Shown here: one piece after another, positions 30,301-39,960 of the stretch
Position numbering within the stretch: the stretch's first letter is position 1
How the letters are laid out: every line of letters starts with the position of its first letter
From: Haliclona indistincta
Lineage: Eukaryota > Porifera > Demospongiae > Haplosclerida > Chalinidae
Assembly: GCA_964017065.1 (NCBI GenBank)
Contig: OZ024787.1
Coordinates: 2,678,482-2,742,481 of the forward strand
Length of the DNA: 64,000 bases
Direction: 5' to 3'
Translations under genes and position numbers: made by a program
Notes under the pieces: generated by a model
What the model was told of the DNA's origin: nothing
The model's database searches: none
The model's input: the letters and a program-made list of their open reading frames with translations, nothing else

Positions 30301-31000
30301 TGTTCAAACTGCTAAACCAGCCAAACGGTCTTGTAGTAGTAGTGCTCCTAACAAGCAACTTCATGCAGCTGCTACTACACAAAATGATGATTGTTTAATC
30401 ACATCATCATTTGATCCAGCACATACACAAAGATGGCCGTACAACTACTATCCTGTAGATTTAGAATGGCAAAAAACTGCTTGCGCTACTCTTAGTCTAG
30501 AACACCATCATCCACCATCCAGACGTAGAGGTGGTGGTGCTAATGTACCTCTCACTCCACCTGATCACAACCATACTAAAGACATAGTTGGTGACGGGAA
30601 CTGTATGTTCCGTTCCTTTTCATATGTGATCACTGGTTCACAAGCTCAGCACATGGCAGTACGCCAAGCTATATTAGATCATATGGTAGCAATCTCCCAT
30701 CTGTTGTATGCTCACCAGTATGATCTGTTTGCAGGTTGCTCAAGTGTACAACAGTACATAGAGCGTACTAAAATGAATCAAAATCAAACTTGGGGCTCTG
30801 ACATTGAGATAATAACCTTATCTCATCTCATCAACACGTGCATTTTTACCTACAGTACACGAGATCAAAATTGGTACAGGTTTAGTCCACATTCTGTTGA
30901 TAGAACCTTGCCTGATGACATAACACAAAGAGCAATGTATTTGAGATATCTCCCTGGTCATTATGATGTTGTCCTTAGAACATTATCTCCAACTGTATAG
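24392..31000 (+). CDS. Helitron Rep/Pif1-like helicase with C-terminal OTU domain, copy 2
   Basis: 2202 aa with the same architecture as copy 1: seven 15-residue repeats, Cys clusters, HUH motif (PHYHVLLW), two-Tyr motif, complete SF1 helicase set and OTU triad region. Here motif VI has the usual Tyr (AYVALSR) and all catalytic motifs look intact, so this is the better candidate for an active transposase. The first roughly 670 residues match copy 1 exactly. Later differences are mostly silent or conservative, except in the linker between helicase and OTU (about residues 1940-2010), which has several replacements and small indels. The C-terminus ends SPTV instead of SV. The two copies therefore look like functional proteins recently constrained by selection (inference; a dN/dS count is needed). 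Confidence 0.9.
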   Translation: MPSRVRTKRTHNKQQYGENRDKILADRKEAYGVNSESKRMASKQAYDKNPDAKKLLSKQAYDKNPDAKKLLSKQAYDKNPDAKKLLSKQAYDKNPDAKKLLSKQAYDKNPDAKKLLSKQAYDKNPDAKKLLSNQAYDKNPAAKKVKSKIAYAKHLTARKVAALSRYHSKSDKIKAQRRAKYQHSSHQKKVSSRVWYLKNTKVKTQACMAYYAKHKEIISHTRRNKYYLSPPKSSVKEMYINEVIRELLANRKARTEVMKAFKEQPIAKRLATKISYRVACRIAARRLVHEALKKRKEYAAELIKSAKSINAKSIKSRDDFGEGIHRKRSCDPYFYEASYVKDDDDSDVPDRIDPSSQPRDEMPCTSDCKPITDDEVNAIVRLKNAFTLPMHELRQALQSCDDCPNERQMKGHSLACHQTGSMCNSELRILRAASAHHKVLRTFMRRVYRAKASHESLVGIDRALGEGNFKHLLSATGKSFDELLTTNNFVGEEGSSINNSFYRVLNLETTLQLQHALVISQLEKQWNDDAENVCCSCQCLFQRKSVTKANFSKHFDSDIGSELVDYILKHTPPGEDETLYMCSYCKPKIKADVLPPRCVLNGLETVPIPSELDKLDALSKQFIQLAKCFQTVVRLGTYTCKVPVYNSLKACKGSVFFLPLPFNKTCETLSNVEGSAKSGVASPELYILVNGKPTKANVVWRSLVNIERVKAAIRKLKEIHKLYKSVEADSLDETTQKVIEVANNATTKMLDKATADDIAGYQSYTIRYLDNQIPTVSDIDQYKLVNVTEAPIHSRLKDLDVMCFPVLYPNGQFGENHPRNKEITLSFSEFVKQRLHNKDSRFRKDASYVFYLLNQKTLREVGNGVYNVLHSSRGVAMSVKQLLAKVEASDERLEASLFTMLQSVRGSKQYWWQRKSDLKCMVRNWGSPTLFLTFSCAEYEWSDMARYLRKVNNVSPSYDIGRLCTEDPISVSRKFSEKFHAFFRTVICKGQILGEVEHFYWKKEYQARGAPHYHVLLWIKDAPVIGCDDSAVVLKWIQERVTCHIPDKKTSPELHELVTRYQMHKCSAYCKRRRKVGSTFITYCKFGFPRPACETGIVHSVEDSLKSRKKIYELPRTESEVRVNDYNPLILLLWKANIDIQFVSESSLALAHYVSGYVTKAERSNMQDIWREIQDSKSIYSKLYKFGMKALSSRECGLYEAADLLLGDHLTEKSEAIQFVNVSMPHKRNRRLKSHAALTELSKSDPDSEDLFESNLVDTYYPNRPDKLEDVCLYDIVANYSWYHTIVKDVKQTEFKKRGKPVLPNHKLYDLRNENQKEDYYYSLIMLFVPFQNESELLLEDETAEEAFNRHFPDTGENRCLTHHTRLQQMLECNRSVKLINEARQSDCPEQKVDSEPQLICEAVAAMQDAVSMVTKCEDTLNLSDRTDMLNADQRRIFEKVKEHMIHVQQHETNDCSCDMSPLCMFVTGVAGTGKSFLIETIKAYVAQLWPSTDCSCAITAPTGLAAFNVGGMTIHRLFQLPVQHGGRSAVHWSLPKAAHKVMKTALRNVKLFIVDEISMVSSLNLAYIHLRLNELYGGVDYFGARNMIVFGDLLQLEPVSGQPVFSPVPDTVVKYRIGCATSPNIWEENVVYDELTVNERQKGDKDYATLLNGIRIGEVTSSTISTLQSRVFTCSLTEKISELQEQGIMVVSFFPTRKQCDELNNKMLKSLPGKSFELDCTDDVDETVSKLKWTKTADKQLHKLNHDCNMTGGLQSILVLAIGARVMLRRNIDTKKGLVNGSLGTVTAITKQFVTVQFDHLTNPYQVERVKSRFVVMKNYYVRREQFPLILAYAVTIHKSQGLSLDHAIIDLSDKVFCAAMAYVALSRVRSLAGLHLLSFDPKSIIVSNRSLEEYNRLRNIYRPDLPLYTIPVQQACKRKLVGKPDSNQVDTVVVPNKKIKCSQTTICTIQQTPVSTHGTQRKRTNTVPVQTAKPAKRSCSSSAPNKQLHAAATTQNDDCLITSSFDPAHTQRWPYNYYPVDLEWQKTACATLSLEHHHPPSRRRGGGANVPLTPPDHNHTKDIVGDGNCMFRSFSYVITGSQAQHMAVRQAILDHMVAISHLLYAHQYDLFAGCSSVQQYIERTKMNQNQTWGSDIEIITLSHLINTCIFTYSTRDQNWYRFSPHSVDRTLPDDITQRAMYLRYLPGHYDVVLRTLSPTV
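24518..24832 (+). repeat. 45-bp tandem repeat in the Rep-helicase gene, copy 2
   Basis: Same seven in-frame units as in copy 1, with no length difference. Such arrays usually change length quickly, so equal counts support very recent duplication, gene conversion or assembly duplication. Confidence 0.9.
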
Positions 31001-31151
31001 TCATGTACTACATAATCATGTAATTATTGAGCTCTATACAGAGTGACGGATGAGCATGCTAAAATTTTCTGTTCTCCATCAATCATGCATTTGAATTGGT
31101 TGACCACTGGCGGTTCACCCCTATAAAGCACCATATGTGGAGTTATTGGGG

Positions 31152-31373
31152 TGACATGTTCGCTGTGAGGTGTTAATACCGGGTATCAGCATTGATAAAT
31201 GACCAGTGCTCCTCTGCTATAACTCCACCTTGTCCTCCAACCAATGATCAGCTGAGCTTGAGTGTGTTCATAAAAAAGAGGTTGTCATGTTTCCGGTATG
31301 CGTGTGCATATTTGTGTGCACATGAATGTACACACTCGCCCAGTGGACACCATTCAATTAAATTTTTGAGAGC
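31152..31373 (+). repeat. Direct repeat A (partner 31834-32043)
   Basis: About 220 bp starting TGACATGTTCGCTGTGAGG, closely repeated at 31834. Contains CCAATGATCA and a GTGCACATG block. No coding potential. The two copies bracket the 31513-31741 block, an arrangement reminiscent of repeats flanking an internal region, but they lack TG...CA ends and primer or polypurine sites. Confidence 0.7.
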
Positions 31374-31512
31374 CAATCCTTGTCATCATCGATACGTGAT
31401 ACATAATGTTGTCTGTATGCTTTGCTAACTGTGCACATGATTATTACATTATTGTCTCTTACAGATGGGTCAATCGCACTAGTATATGTGCGTGGTCTTT
31501 ATATAAGACCAA

Positions 31513-31741
31513 ATAATTTTTCCACTCTGTGAGACTGCACCTTGTCGTTGGTAGAGTGGCCAAGTATCCATTGTGGCTGCTGGTTTAAAATTCCTAATGT
31601 CACATTTGGAGAAACTGAGACAGTCTCATAATTTTTTTCCCAAGATGAACAAAGGTACTAGAATAATTGCAATTTGCAATTGATTGACTGACTTAATTTT
31701 TATTGTTTGCAGGTGATGATACTAATGACATTGATTTATCG
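31513..31741 (+). repeat. Block shared with 20309-20527
   Basis: Second copy of the sequence found after Rep-helicase copy 1, including the intron-like AT-rich stretch bounded by GTACTA and TTTGCAG. A short third echo (TTTTTCCACTCTGCACCTTG) occurs at 32411. Confidence 0.6.
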
Positions 31742-31833
31742 ACACAATAACTTCTTAACTTAATATTTATGATAATTTTTAATACAATAATTTTAATAAT
31801 AAATTATTAAAATAATTTTAACAATTGCAGAAT

Positions 31834-32043
31834 TGACATGTTCGCTGTGAGGTGTTAATACCGGGTATCAGTATGGATAAATGACCAGTGCTCCTCTGCT
31901 ATAACCTTCTCCTCCGACCAATGATCACCTGAGCTTGAGTGTGTTCATAAAAAAGAGGCTGTCATGTTCTCAGTATGCTTGTGCATTGTGTGCACATGTA
32001 CACACTCTTGCTAGTGGACACCAATCAATTAAATTTTGAGAGC
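31834..32043 (+). repeat. Direct repeat B (partner 31152-31373)
   Basis: About 95% similar to repeat A by eye, with small deletions. The remainder of 32044-32903 has no gene apart from the short tandem array at 32288 and weak ORFs. Confidence 0.7.
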
Positions 32044-32287
32044 TGTCCAGGATTTTACCAATAATATTATGTGCTCACTGGGCAGTGAATCACTATTTGG
32101 TTTAGGGTGCAAAACACATGTGATCATTAGGTATTGGGATAAGTAGGTGTTTTTACATCTGTATAAACAAGTAATCATGTTCTATTCACTGGGACAGGCA
32201 TTCAAGTGGTATGGTAATGGTGGGAGAACCCTGTGCTACTGTGGTACAGTAACTTTTTAATAATTATGTTGTTTCTTTATAGAACAC

Positions 32288-32382
32288 AAGTCTAGTGAGT
32301 AGTGACAAGTCTAGTGAGTAGTGACAAGTTTAGTGAGTAGTGACAAGTCTAGTGAGTAGTGACAAGTCTAGTGAGTAGTGAC
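32288..32382 (+). repeat. 19-bp tandem repeat, five units
   Basis: Five units of AAGTCTAGTGAGTAGTGAC, one with a C to T change. Non-coding minisatellite. Confidence 0.9.
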
Positions 32383-32903
32383 TATGCTGTGACTAATTGC
32401 AAGCACATTGTTTTTCCACTCTGCACCTTGACATCAATTCACCTAAAGTTGAAAATGATCTAGACCAAAAAGAAAATTCATTTTTAGACAATATCATGAC
32501 ATAATGTGCAACTTACATTTCCAGCATGCTGTGTCCTCCATTTTCTTGTTCTTTTATATCGCTAAAGAAGTTTTATCAATTTATGACAAACACAGCAATT
32601 TGCAGTTGTACTATAGCAGCCTCAAAGATCAAAGGCACCACAAATTTCTTACATTACCAGACATCAACTGTTTACATATGAAAACAGACCACAAGTTGTT
32701 AACTCTTATGCAATTCATAGATGGTTCAAATAGCACACTAAAAACTTAGTCTTGTACCACAAATAATAATGCAATTGATAATGTACACTATGCATGCAAG
32801 TTTTACATGTAATTATAAACATCTAGTTATTTTTCACTAGACTCCTTAGTCGCTAAAATCAAGCATCAATCAACTATTTATTTTCATAATATTATTGATT
32901 TAC

Positions 32904-34910
32904 CTTAGGATTTGGTGGACGAAAATTGGGTATGGCAGCAGGTCCTAAGGCTGGCTGGGCAGGAGGAGGTACCGGTCCCACGGCTGGCTGGGCAGGAGGA
33001 GGTACCGGTCCCACGGCTGGCTGGGCAGGAGGAGGTACCGGTCCCACGGCTGGCTGGGCAGGGGGAGGTACCGGTCCCACGGCTGGCTGGGCAGGGGGAG
33101 GTACCGGTCCCACGGCTGGCTGGGCAGGGGGAGGTACCGGTCCCACGGCAGGCTGGGCAGGGGGAGGTACTGGTCCCACGGCAGGCTGGGGAGGGGGAGG
33201 TACCGGTCCCACGGCAGGCTGGGCAGGAGGAGGTACCGGTCCCACGGCTGGCTGGGCAGGGGGAGGTACCGGTCCCACGGCAGGCTGGGCAGGGGGAGGT
33301 ACTGGTCCCACGGCAGGCTGGGGAGGGGGAGGTACCGGTCCCACGGCAGGCTGGGCAGGAGGAGGTACCGGTCCCACGGCAGGCTGGACAGGGGGAGGTA
33401 CCGGTCCCATGGCAGGCTGGGCAGGAGGAGGTACCGGTCCCACGGCAGGCTGGGGAGGGGGAGGTACTGGTCCCACGGCAGGCTGGGCAGGAGGAGGTAC
33501 TGGTCCCACGGCAGGCTGGGCAGGGAGAGGTACCGGTCCCACGGCAGGCTGGGCAGGAGGAGGTACCGGTCCCACGGCAAACTGGAGAGAAGGCAGAGGC
33601 CGCTTTCTGCCAAAGAATTTTTTTGGAGTTGAAGTTTGAGCCTACACATACAAAGACAATAATCTACATATACATCGCAATCACTAACCGGTCCAGATAC
33701 TGATATGTCTGAGTCAGAAGAAGAGAATTGGTCAAAACTTCCTATTACAATGAACAACTAGTATAATTCATATTTTTGATGACTATGTAACTCAGAACTG
33801 CCCAATATTATGCTCATCTCAATTAGTCTATCTGACAAATAACAATAATAACCATACTGCAACATATATATATGTTGGAAACTTTAATTAATAAAATCGA
33901 TACTTTAAATGAAGTCTTTATGCACTTTAAACTCAACAAGCATGCCAAAACAAATAGACCACAAGCCAGCCAAAATTAACCTCCACAAGTATATTGGTCA
34001 GCTTTCACAGACTCAACTGGTTTTCTTTTATAATTATAAAAATGAATGGTCTGTCATTTGTTTGATCAAATTATTAATCGGCAATCATTTAAAAAAAATA
34101 TCAGTCACTTTCAGTTTATAAGCTGTTTTGTTATCTAACCAAGGTCACCCTGCCTCGCGCTAGAAGGGGGTGGAGCGAAAAGCAGAAAGAAGCGCCTGGT
34201 ATAGGTTCAAAGGTTATTATTGCAAGGACCCAGAGGGTATAAGCATAGTACAGATTATTGACTATTTAGAGTTAGGAGATAATTATGAATACTACAGAGT
34301 TAAGGAAATGGTATACACTGCATACGCATGCGCGACAAGCGGTGGAATTCCACCGCCGCGGGTACACGTTTGTAGTATGTAATGAACCTCGAGAAGCTCT
34401 CCTGTTTGCAGTTCGTGAAGCTCTCCTGTTTGCAATCTACGGTCACAACTATTCTAGCGTCTTTCCTCGAAGTTCTAGCACAGAAGCAGTGTCCCGACTG
34501 GGTGCTCATGTTAGCGGAAATGCCGGCGCGACATAATAATATCGACAAGAGCATGCAGCATGAAGTGACACGGTTTAGCCGACTACACGTATGCAGGCTC
34601 ACCACTCTCAAAAGAAATATAATTGCAGTTGTTCAATGCATAAATGACATTATCATTAATAAAACTGACAACTAATCTCATCAGGATCGGGCTGACATAA
34701 TATTATACCATCAAGAACACCTATTAATCACTAGTCGAAGATGAATGCCAACCTGCACAGGCCATTTTAATTACTTGTACGATCGACTAAACGACAGCTA
34801 ATAAAAGGCTACTAACAAAACCAGGAACCAACACTTGTCAACTCACCGTTCTGTAGCTCTCTCTCTAGTGTTGGTGCCACACTAGCTTTTTTGGACGTCG
34901 TCGACCTCAT
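32904..34910 (-). CDS. Proline-rich repeat protein, exons 1-3
   Basis: Exon 1 34910-34847 (start MRSTTSKKASVAP), exon 2 33741-33689 (SFDQFSSSDSDISVSGP) and exon 3 33581-32904 are joined by GT-AG introns in matching phases (1, then 0). A good polypyrimidine tract (CTGCCTTCTCTCCAG) precedes exon 3. Exon 3 is about 19 copies of an 11-residue unit, VGPVPPPAQPA, ending PNFRPPNPK before a GTAAAT donor. A probable 5'UTR exon ends with a GTAAGT donor at about 34976. The product is a disordered, polyproline-type protein, perhaps an SH3/WW ligand or extracellular scaffold (inference). The long ORFs in the other frames across the repeat are shadows. Putative exons 4-5 lie at 22194-21591. Confidence 0.55.
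32947..33580 (-). repeat. 33-bp coding minisatellite, about 19 units
   Basis: GC-rich 33-bp units (each with GGTACCGGTCCCAC on the plus strand) in an AT-rich surrounding. Some units vary (GGGCAGG, GGGGAGG, GGACAGG), giving P-A-Q-P or P-P-Q-P. Unit length is a multiple of three, so length changes preserve the frame. Open frames in all directions are a by-product of the repeat. Confidence 0.9.
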
Positions 34911-36371
34911 TGACCTTTTCGCCACTATAGCAAAGATAAATCTGTTTTTCAGTCATAATATACACAAACAACTTACTAGTTCAGAGGAGACGAACAGTTC
35001 AAGTTAAGACTAGCTCGATGACTCAGTGCCGCGTACAGTAGTTGAGATGACAGTACAATAGTCTAATAATGATCACCGCCAGCGAAAATGAACTAAAACC
35101 GCATGTAGCTACTTTTATAGTAAATCTTTTGACCAAACAGATAGCAGTACGTCAGTGTTGCTGCTTAGTTACACCGTTGCCACGAGACTTAGTTAACCAA
35201 TCAGATGTCCGAAGAAACTTATGATAGTTGCGCAATTATTCGCTGATCTGCCTATAGACTTTATTCAATGACGTGATACCTTTAGCAGATACTTAATTTA
35301 TCAAATTTTAGTGATTGACATTATTTTCCGCTAAATAATTATTATTAACTACCCAACAATCCGAATAATATATTAAAAATTTATCGATAAATACGAAAAC
35401 ACGTGTGCATCATGAAATATTAATTACAGGAGTAGACCTTCAGCGTGACATGTGATGTACACACCAACGACTGGAGCGCAAAAGATAGAGCATCCTCAAA
35501 CGAAATGTCTGTAATGCTCTAGGAGGGGCTCGAGCGTAGCTGACCAGCAGCCGTGTGTTCACTGACAGTGAGCTACTACGTCATATGCGGTACGGACGTG
35601 TACCAAAGGTATCCTATTTCCCCAGAAATCTGGGAAATCTGGAGCATGCGCAGTCAGTGCATACCAGGCCCTCCTTTAAGGGACTAGGGTCGAGGCTATG
35701 TTGTTGCCACCTAGCATTGGTATAAACGTCAAGATCGCTACAGCATCATACAATCACGCATGGATTTCACCACTCCAGGCTGAAAACGAGTACAGCACGG
35801 CAGCCTCATGACAACTCCAAGTATTGATAATATATACCATCTATGATAATACGAATGCAAGCAGAGTTTTAGCAGCAGTAGTACTACCACTACCGACAAT
35901 CCAGCTATAGTACAGTAAGAAGAGCTCAAATAAACACTACTGAAAGTTGACTGACCAGGGGCGTTTTACAAGGGTGCTTTCAGTGCTCGAGTCAGCACCC
36001 AAGAAACAGCTAGAGCTTATAAGGCATAAGATAATAACCCTAATAGCAGGAAAAATTAATGCTTGCCATGATTTAGTAAGGTGATTAGTGGCTTGCCAGC
36101 CCGGAACGCTCGTGTTACTAGACTAGCTCAGAGAACAGCTGCATAGCCTTACTTAAATTTCGATTGTACTGTAATCGCAATTATTACATAGTACGTCATC
36201 TTTAACCAATCAGATTGCTCTATTCGAGGGCATTAATGTAGGTTATTGACCACGCGTAGCGTCTTCTATAGCAACAGACCGTTGCGTCTTTGCGAGTTTG
36301 AAAAATTCGCAATGTTATTGCGCTCACAGAGATGACCTATGTAATAAATCATTTATTGCCATACACAACTC
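34911..36371. other. Upstream region of the proline-rich gene
   Basis: Should hold the promoter of the minus-strand gene. I see no convincing coding exon on either strand. Short inverted and AT-rich stretches only. Confidence 0.4.
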
Positions 36372-36493
36372 GGGCAATAACCGACATTAATGACCTAGGA
36401 AAATTCGGTTGCCCTCGTACAGTCTCGGGCTGCGCCCTCGACCGTAACTCGGGCAACCGACTTTCCCGCGGTCATTAATGTCGGTTATTGCCC
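36372..36493. repeat. Small foldback element with 24-bp perfect arms
   Basis: GGGCAATAACCGACATTAAT plus GACC at 36372-36395 is perfectly inverted at 36470-36493. A second inner pair (CGGTTGCCC / GGGCAACCG) makes a long imperfect hairpin. Related words (CATTAATGTAGGTTATTG at 36230) suggest a longer damaged element starting there. Confidence 0.7.
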
Positions 36494-38301
36494 TCGCGTG
36501 AGGGCAATAAATATTTTGGGAGTGGTCAATAAAATTAATAATGGTTGTGGTTTATAATGAATATATAATTAAGCACCCCCCTACTCCAAAATCCTGGATA
36601 CGCCACAGGCTGGAACCACCAACTTAAACTGAAAGCATGCTGTTCAAAAGAATTATAACTTAAAACATTGAGAAAAACTGCTAGTTCGTTACAGGATCTA
36701 CAATGGTTGCTATTGTGTAGCTTGCTCAGGCTCACCTGATGCTGAACTTGAAAATCTCTACAAGGACCAGTCTCAATTTGGAAACCGCTCTTGCTGTCTT
36801 TAATACCTGGTTATTCTGAAGCCTATGTTCCAGCTAGTGCAACTGGTTCTCTACCACTAAATTCCACTTACTGAGGTGTTTCAAATCATATGTTAGAGTC
36901 GTGCTATCCTGAGCTACTGAACTGAGGTTTACAAGGCTATCACAGTAAAAAAAGAGCAGGCTAATAAGTTATGTAAAGAAACTGAAATGTAGTAGAAGTC
37001 AAAAGCCTTGAGTAACTGCATCAAGGTAAGGTTTAAAGCTTCAGCTCATTATACTTATAATCCTGATAATCCATCTCAGTCACTTATCATCAAGGAAATT
37101 TGCTACCCAGAAAGCCCGCACAAGGTTTATTTTGAGACTATCACATGCAGGGACAGAAGAACGAAGAAGTTGCTCGTGCAATGTACCAATCCAACATGAA
37201 GTCAAACTTCTTACTTACCTTGAGTGGTTTGATGGTACATCCCAGTCTTAGCCTCATCCCCTGGCTGAATTTTCGCAACGCAGAATAACGTAGAAAAACT
37301 AACGGTAGGCATACAAGAAACCTATCAAAATGACAACAAATAGAACATATAGGTGACTTGTTTGTTATTATAAAAGCAGAAGGAGGGTTACTCCTCTAAT
37401 AGGCACAACATACATCGAAATATTATTTACTATGAAAAGTGTTCACAAGAGGGATTCAGCAGGGTCAATTTTATCTGTTCCCACTTAAATTATAAGTCAT
37501 CCTAAAATAATAGTGCAGATCAAACTTGTTGCACACAGTCAGGATGGTCATCACCTATATGAAACACTTATAAGAGTATGAAGAATATAGTATGATTATT
37601 ATTTCTTACAATAATATATTTGAGATGTTGAAGTATCCAAATTGAAAAACATTTATTGACTGTAAGAAGGAAGTCATTTTATATATGCAACCAAAAGGAG
37701 AGATATCATCTTGGCAGAGCACAGATAGTAATTAACATCTATTATTAATCTTTGACTAACTATGTTTATAGTTTATACTAGGGCCTATAAGAACACAATA
37801 GTATGTATGTTGTAGAGAAGTCAGTATACAAACAAGACAACAAAACAGAGCAATCAAGACCTACAGTACATCATGTAAAATCAACAACTACAGTATGCTA
37901 TAGAATTGTTGCAACAGAAGAGCTGAAGTGTGAGAAGGTGAATGGAGGCCTACGGCATTTCTACACAAGGAAAGTGCTTACAAGCAAGACCGTGTTGGAG
38001 TTCGCACTTACCTGATTTCCAGAGGGGAACCATGATTATCCTGAAAGAGTCTTGAAAATGAGCCACGAGAGCTTTTAAATGTCACTATAATGACCAAGAC
38101 AAAGAGAGCCGACTGACACTGACAAGCACTACCAATGCAGAACTGAAGATATATAGTCACAGCGAGAAAGAGTTAACATGACTCCAGTTGAATGTCTGCC
38201 AAAATGGGATCTATCTTAGGACTTCAGTGATAACAACAACCTCTCAAGCAGATACATCAAGAGGGAGCCCTTACATAAATTTAAGAAAAAGGGACACAAA
38301 C
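36494..38301. other. No recognisable gene
   Basis: Two short ORFs (37008-37199 and 37803-38015, plus strand) have protein-like composition but lack good splice context or any motif I recognise. Possibly exons or old transposon remnants. Confidence 0.3.
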
Positions 38302-38753
38302 AAGAAATAAAAAAGATTTCTTGCGAAATCAAAAGGATGTAGGGATGGAGATGCAACGCCACTGGTCTACAATGTAAACCAACAAGAAGGTAACACCGAA
38401 TGGTAACACGATTGACTTGCTAACAGACCATAGATCCCTACATCAGTGGCTGTATTATTATGTGTAAGATTTTGATTATACAATATTTTGTCACAAGCTA
38501 AATTCAGCCGCATTATGTCAGGTGTCATTCATGCAATATCATTATTAACTAGCTACCAGATCGACTCGACTGGTGTCAGTGAGTCAGTGCAGCCACAGCA
38601 TGCAGCCACTGATGTAGGGATCTATGGTCTGTTAGCAAGTCAATCGTGTTACCATTCGGTGTTACCTTCTTGTTGGTTTACATTGTAGACCAGTGGCGTT
38701 GCATCTCCATCCCTACATCCTTTTGATTTCGCAAGAAATCTTTTTTATTTCTT
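38302..38753. mobile_element. Foldback MITE related to the 5' end of the 1246-bp Helitron
   Basis: 151-bp inverted arms (38302-38452 and 38603-38753) around a 150-bp spacer. The arms share long blocks with 10264-10413, such as AATGGTAACACGATTGACTTG and CATAGATCCCTACATCAGTG (adjacent longer matches exist), but differ in the middle (GATGGAGATGCAACGCC). It stands alone: no CTAA hairpin end is nearby. So the foldback is either an independent element or a Helitron 5' end separated from its body. Confidence 0.75.
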
Positions 38754-39270
38754 TGAGCTATGAAGTTATGGAGATTGTTTTACCCTTGATGCTTGATGAC
38801 TCTTTAATTTTAATTGAATAATGTCTAATTCTATAATCTAATAGTGTAAAGGGTATTACCAAGTTGCTTAGATACTTACAAACTGTTATAGGAATATGCT
38901 TTATGTCAATTATAACCGGAGACAAATAATTGACTGTCTGCACGTATAGATGAAATGGCTACATTTCAATTGAATTATAAAGAGATAAATTTCTTTCAGT
39001 TTCTTTGAACTGTCTTAGTTTGTTCAAATAATTATGCCAAAAGTATTAGTGACTAAGTGTTGGGATGTTTGCTAAAGTAATAAGCTAGCTTGGGTACATA
39101 CTAACTATGACACCAAAGCTTCCCACGATTATTTGCAATTGAGGCATGCTAAAGATTTATGTTACATAGTTTTTGTTGGAGAACTACGGCCTAGACTGTA
39201 TAGCGCTACTCATAAAACATATTTTTGGTAATACAATGATAAAAATAGGTATACAGAATGTTAAAGTTTT

Positions 39271-39960
39271 TCATTCCATCACAATCGGATCTTCCTCTGC
39301 AGTAGTCTTGTTCTCTGAGGGTATGTCTGTGCACTTCCACACCAGAATGCTAGCAAGCTGCAGGAGATATGGTGAATTTTAGTTTTCAATAAACCACTCA
39401 CATGGCAGCCAATGACAATCACTAGTGCTACAGCCTGAACCCCAAGCATAGCAACCATTTCACTATGGTCCGTAGATAGTTGAGTAAAAATGGAAATAAT
39501 CAGAAAAACTGTTGACATTGTCCCAGCTCCAGAACATACCAGAGACACAAAATCTGCACTTGCTTTCTGTAAGAGAAATTGATTAAGGGAACTTACACAC
39601 TAGCAATGTAATAGGCAATAGCAATTGAAAGGATACAACAAAGTTTATCCAGCGATGCTTGTCTTTGGCTAGGTATATTTGCAGTAATCCAAACACAGCC
39701 ACAGCACCATAGCTAGCAACAGCTAGATACTGAGGTATGATGAATGCATTTTTAGGTAAGCGTTCAGGCAGCATTCTAGAGTGTAAAATAGTAGTAGATT
39801 TTGTCAAAATTAATTTGTTATGTCTTTACCTGAACAGTTCTCCAGCCACACCAGATCCTGTTGTAATGAAGATCAGTATCCCCAGGAATCCTAGCATGAG
39901 TAGAGCTCCGATAACAAGGAGAACAGTAGCAACTATCTGGAGCACTTTCCTTGAAGGCAT
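39271..39960 (-). CDS. T4: four-exon tetraspan membrane protein
   Basis: Exons 39960-39830, 39775-39637, 39566-39402 and 39357-39271 join in phase to 174 codons (173 aa). Introns are 54, 70 and 44 bp. It starts MPSRKVLQIVATV. Exon 2 has LAVASYGAVAVFGLLQIYLAKDK when pieces are read together; exon 3 has two TM segments; exon 4 starts LASILVWK and ends in an acidic tail. It lies 27 kb from its relatives at 6-12 kb and next to the dispanin-like gene D1 on the same strand. It is the most diverged member but has exactly conserved exon borders. Confidence 0.72.

Larger units (their letters stand above)
23663..31000 (+). mobile_element. Rep-helicase Helitron-type element, copy 2
   Basis: Left end (hairpin, CTAA on the minus strand) at 23663, in the same host position beside the T3-copy as in copy 1. 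Identical to copy 1 through about 26350; substitutions then accumulate rightward. Downstream sequence after 31000 is related to copy 1 only in patches. The right end was not located. Confidence 0.65.

Noticed and set aside
31152..32043. LTR retrotransposon defined by the two direct repeats
   Set aside because: No TG...CA ends, primer-binding site, polypurine tract or coding sequence, and only about 460 bp between the repeats.
32912..33757. Three other long ORFs across the 33-bp repeat
   Set aside because: They are open only because the unit length is a multiple of three. Splice sites and phases support the VGPVPPP minus-strand frame.
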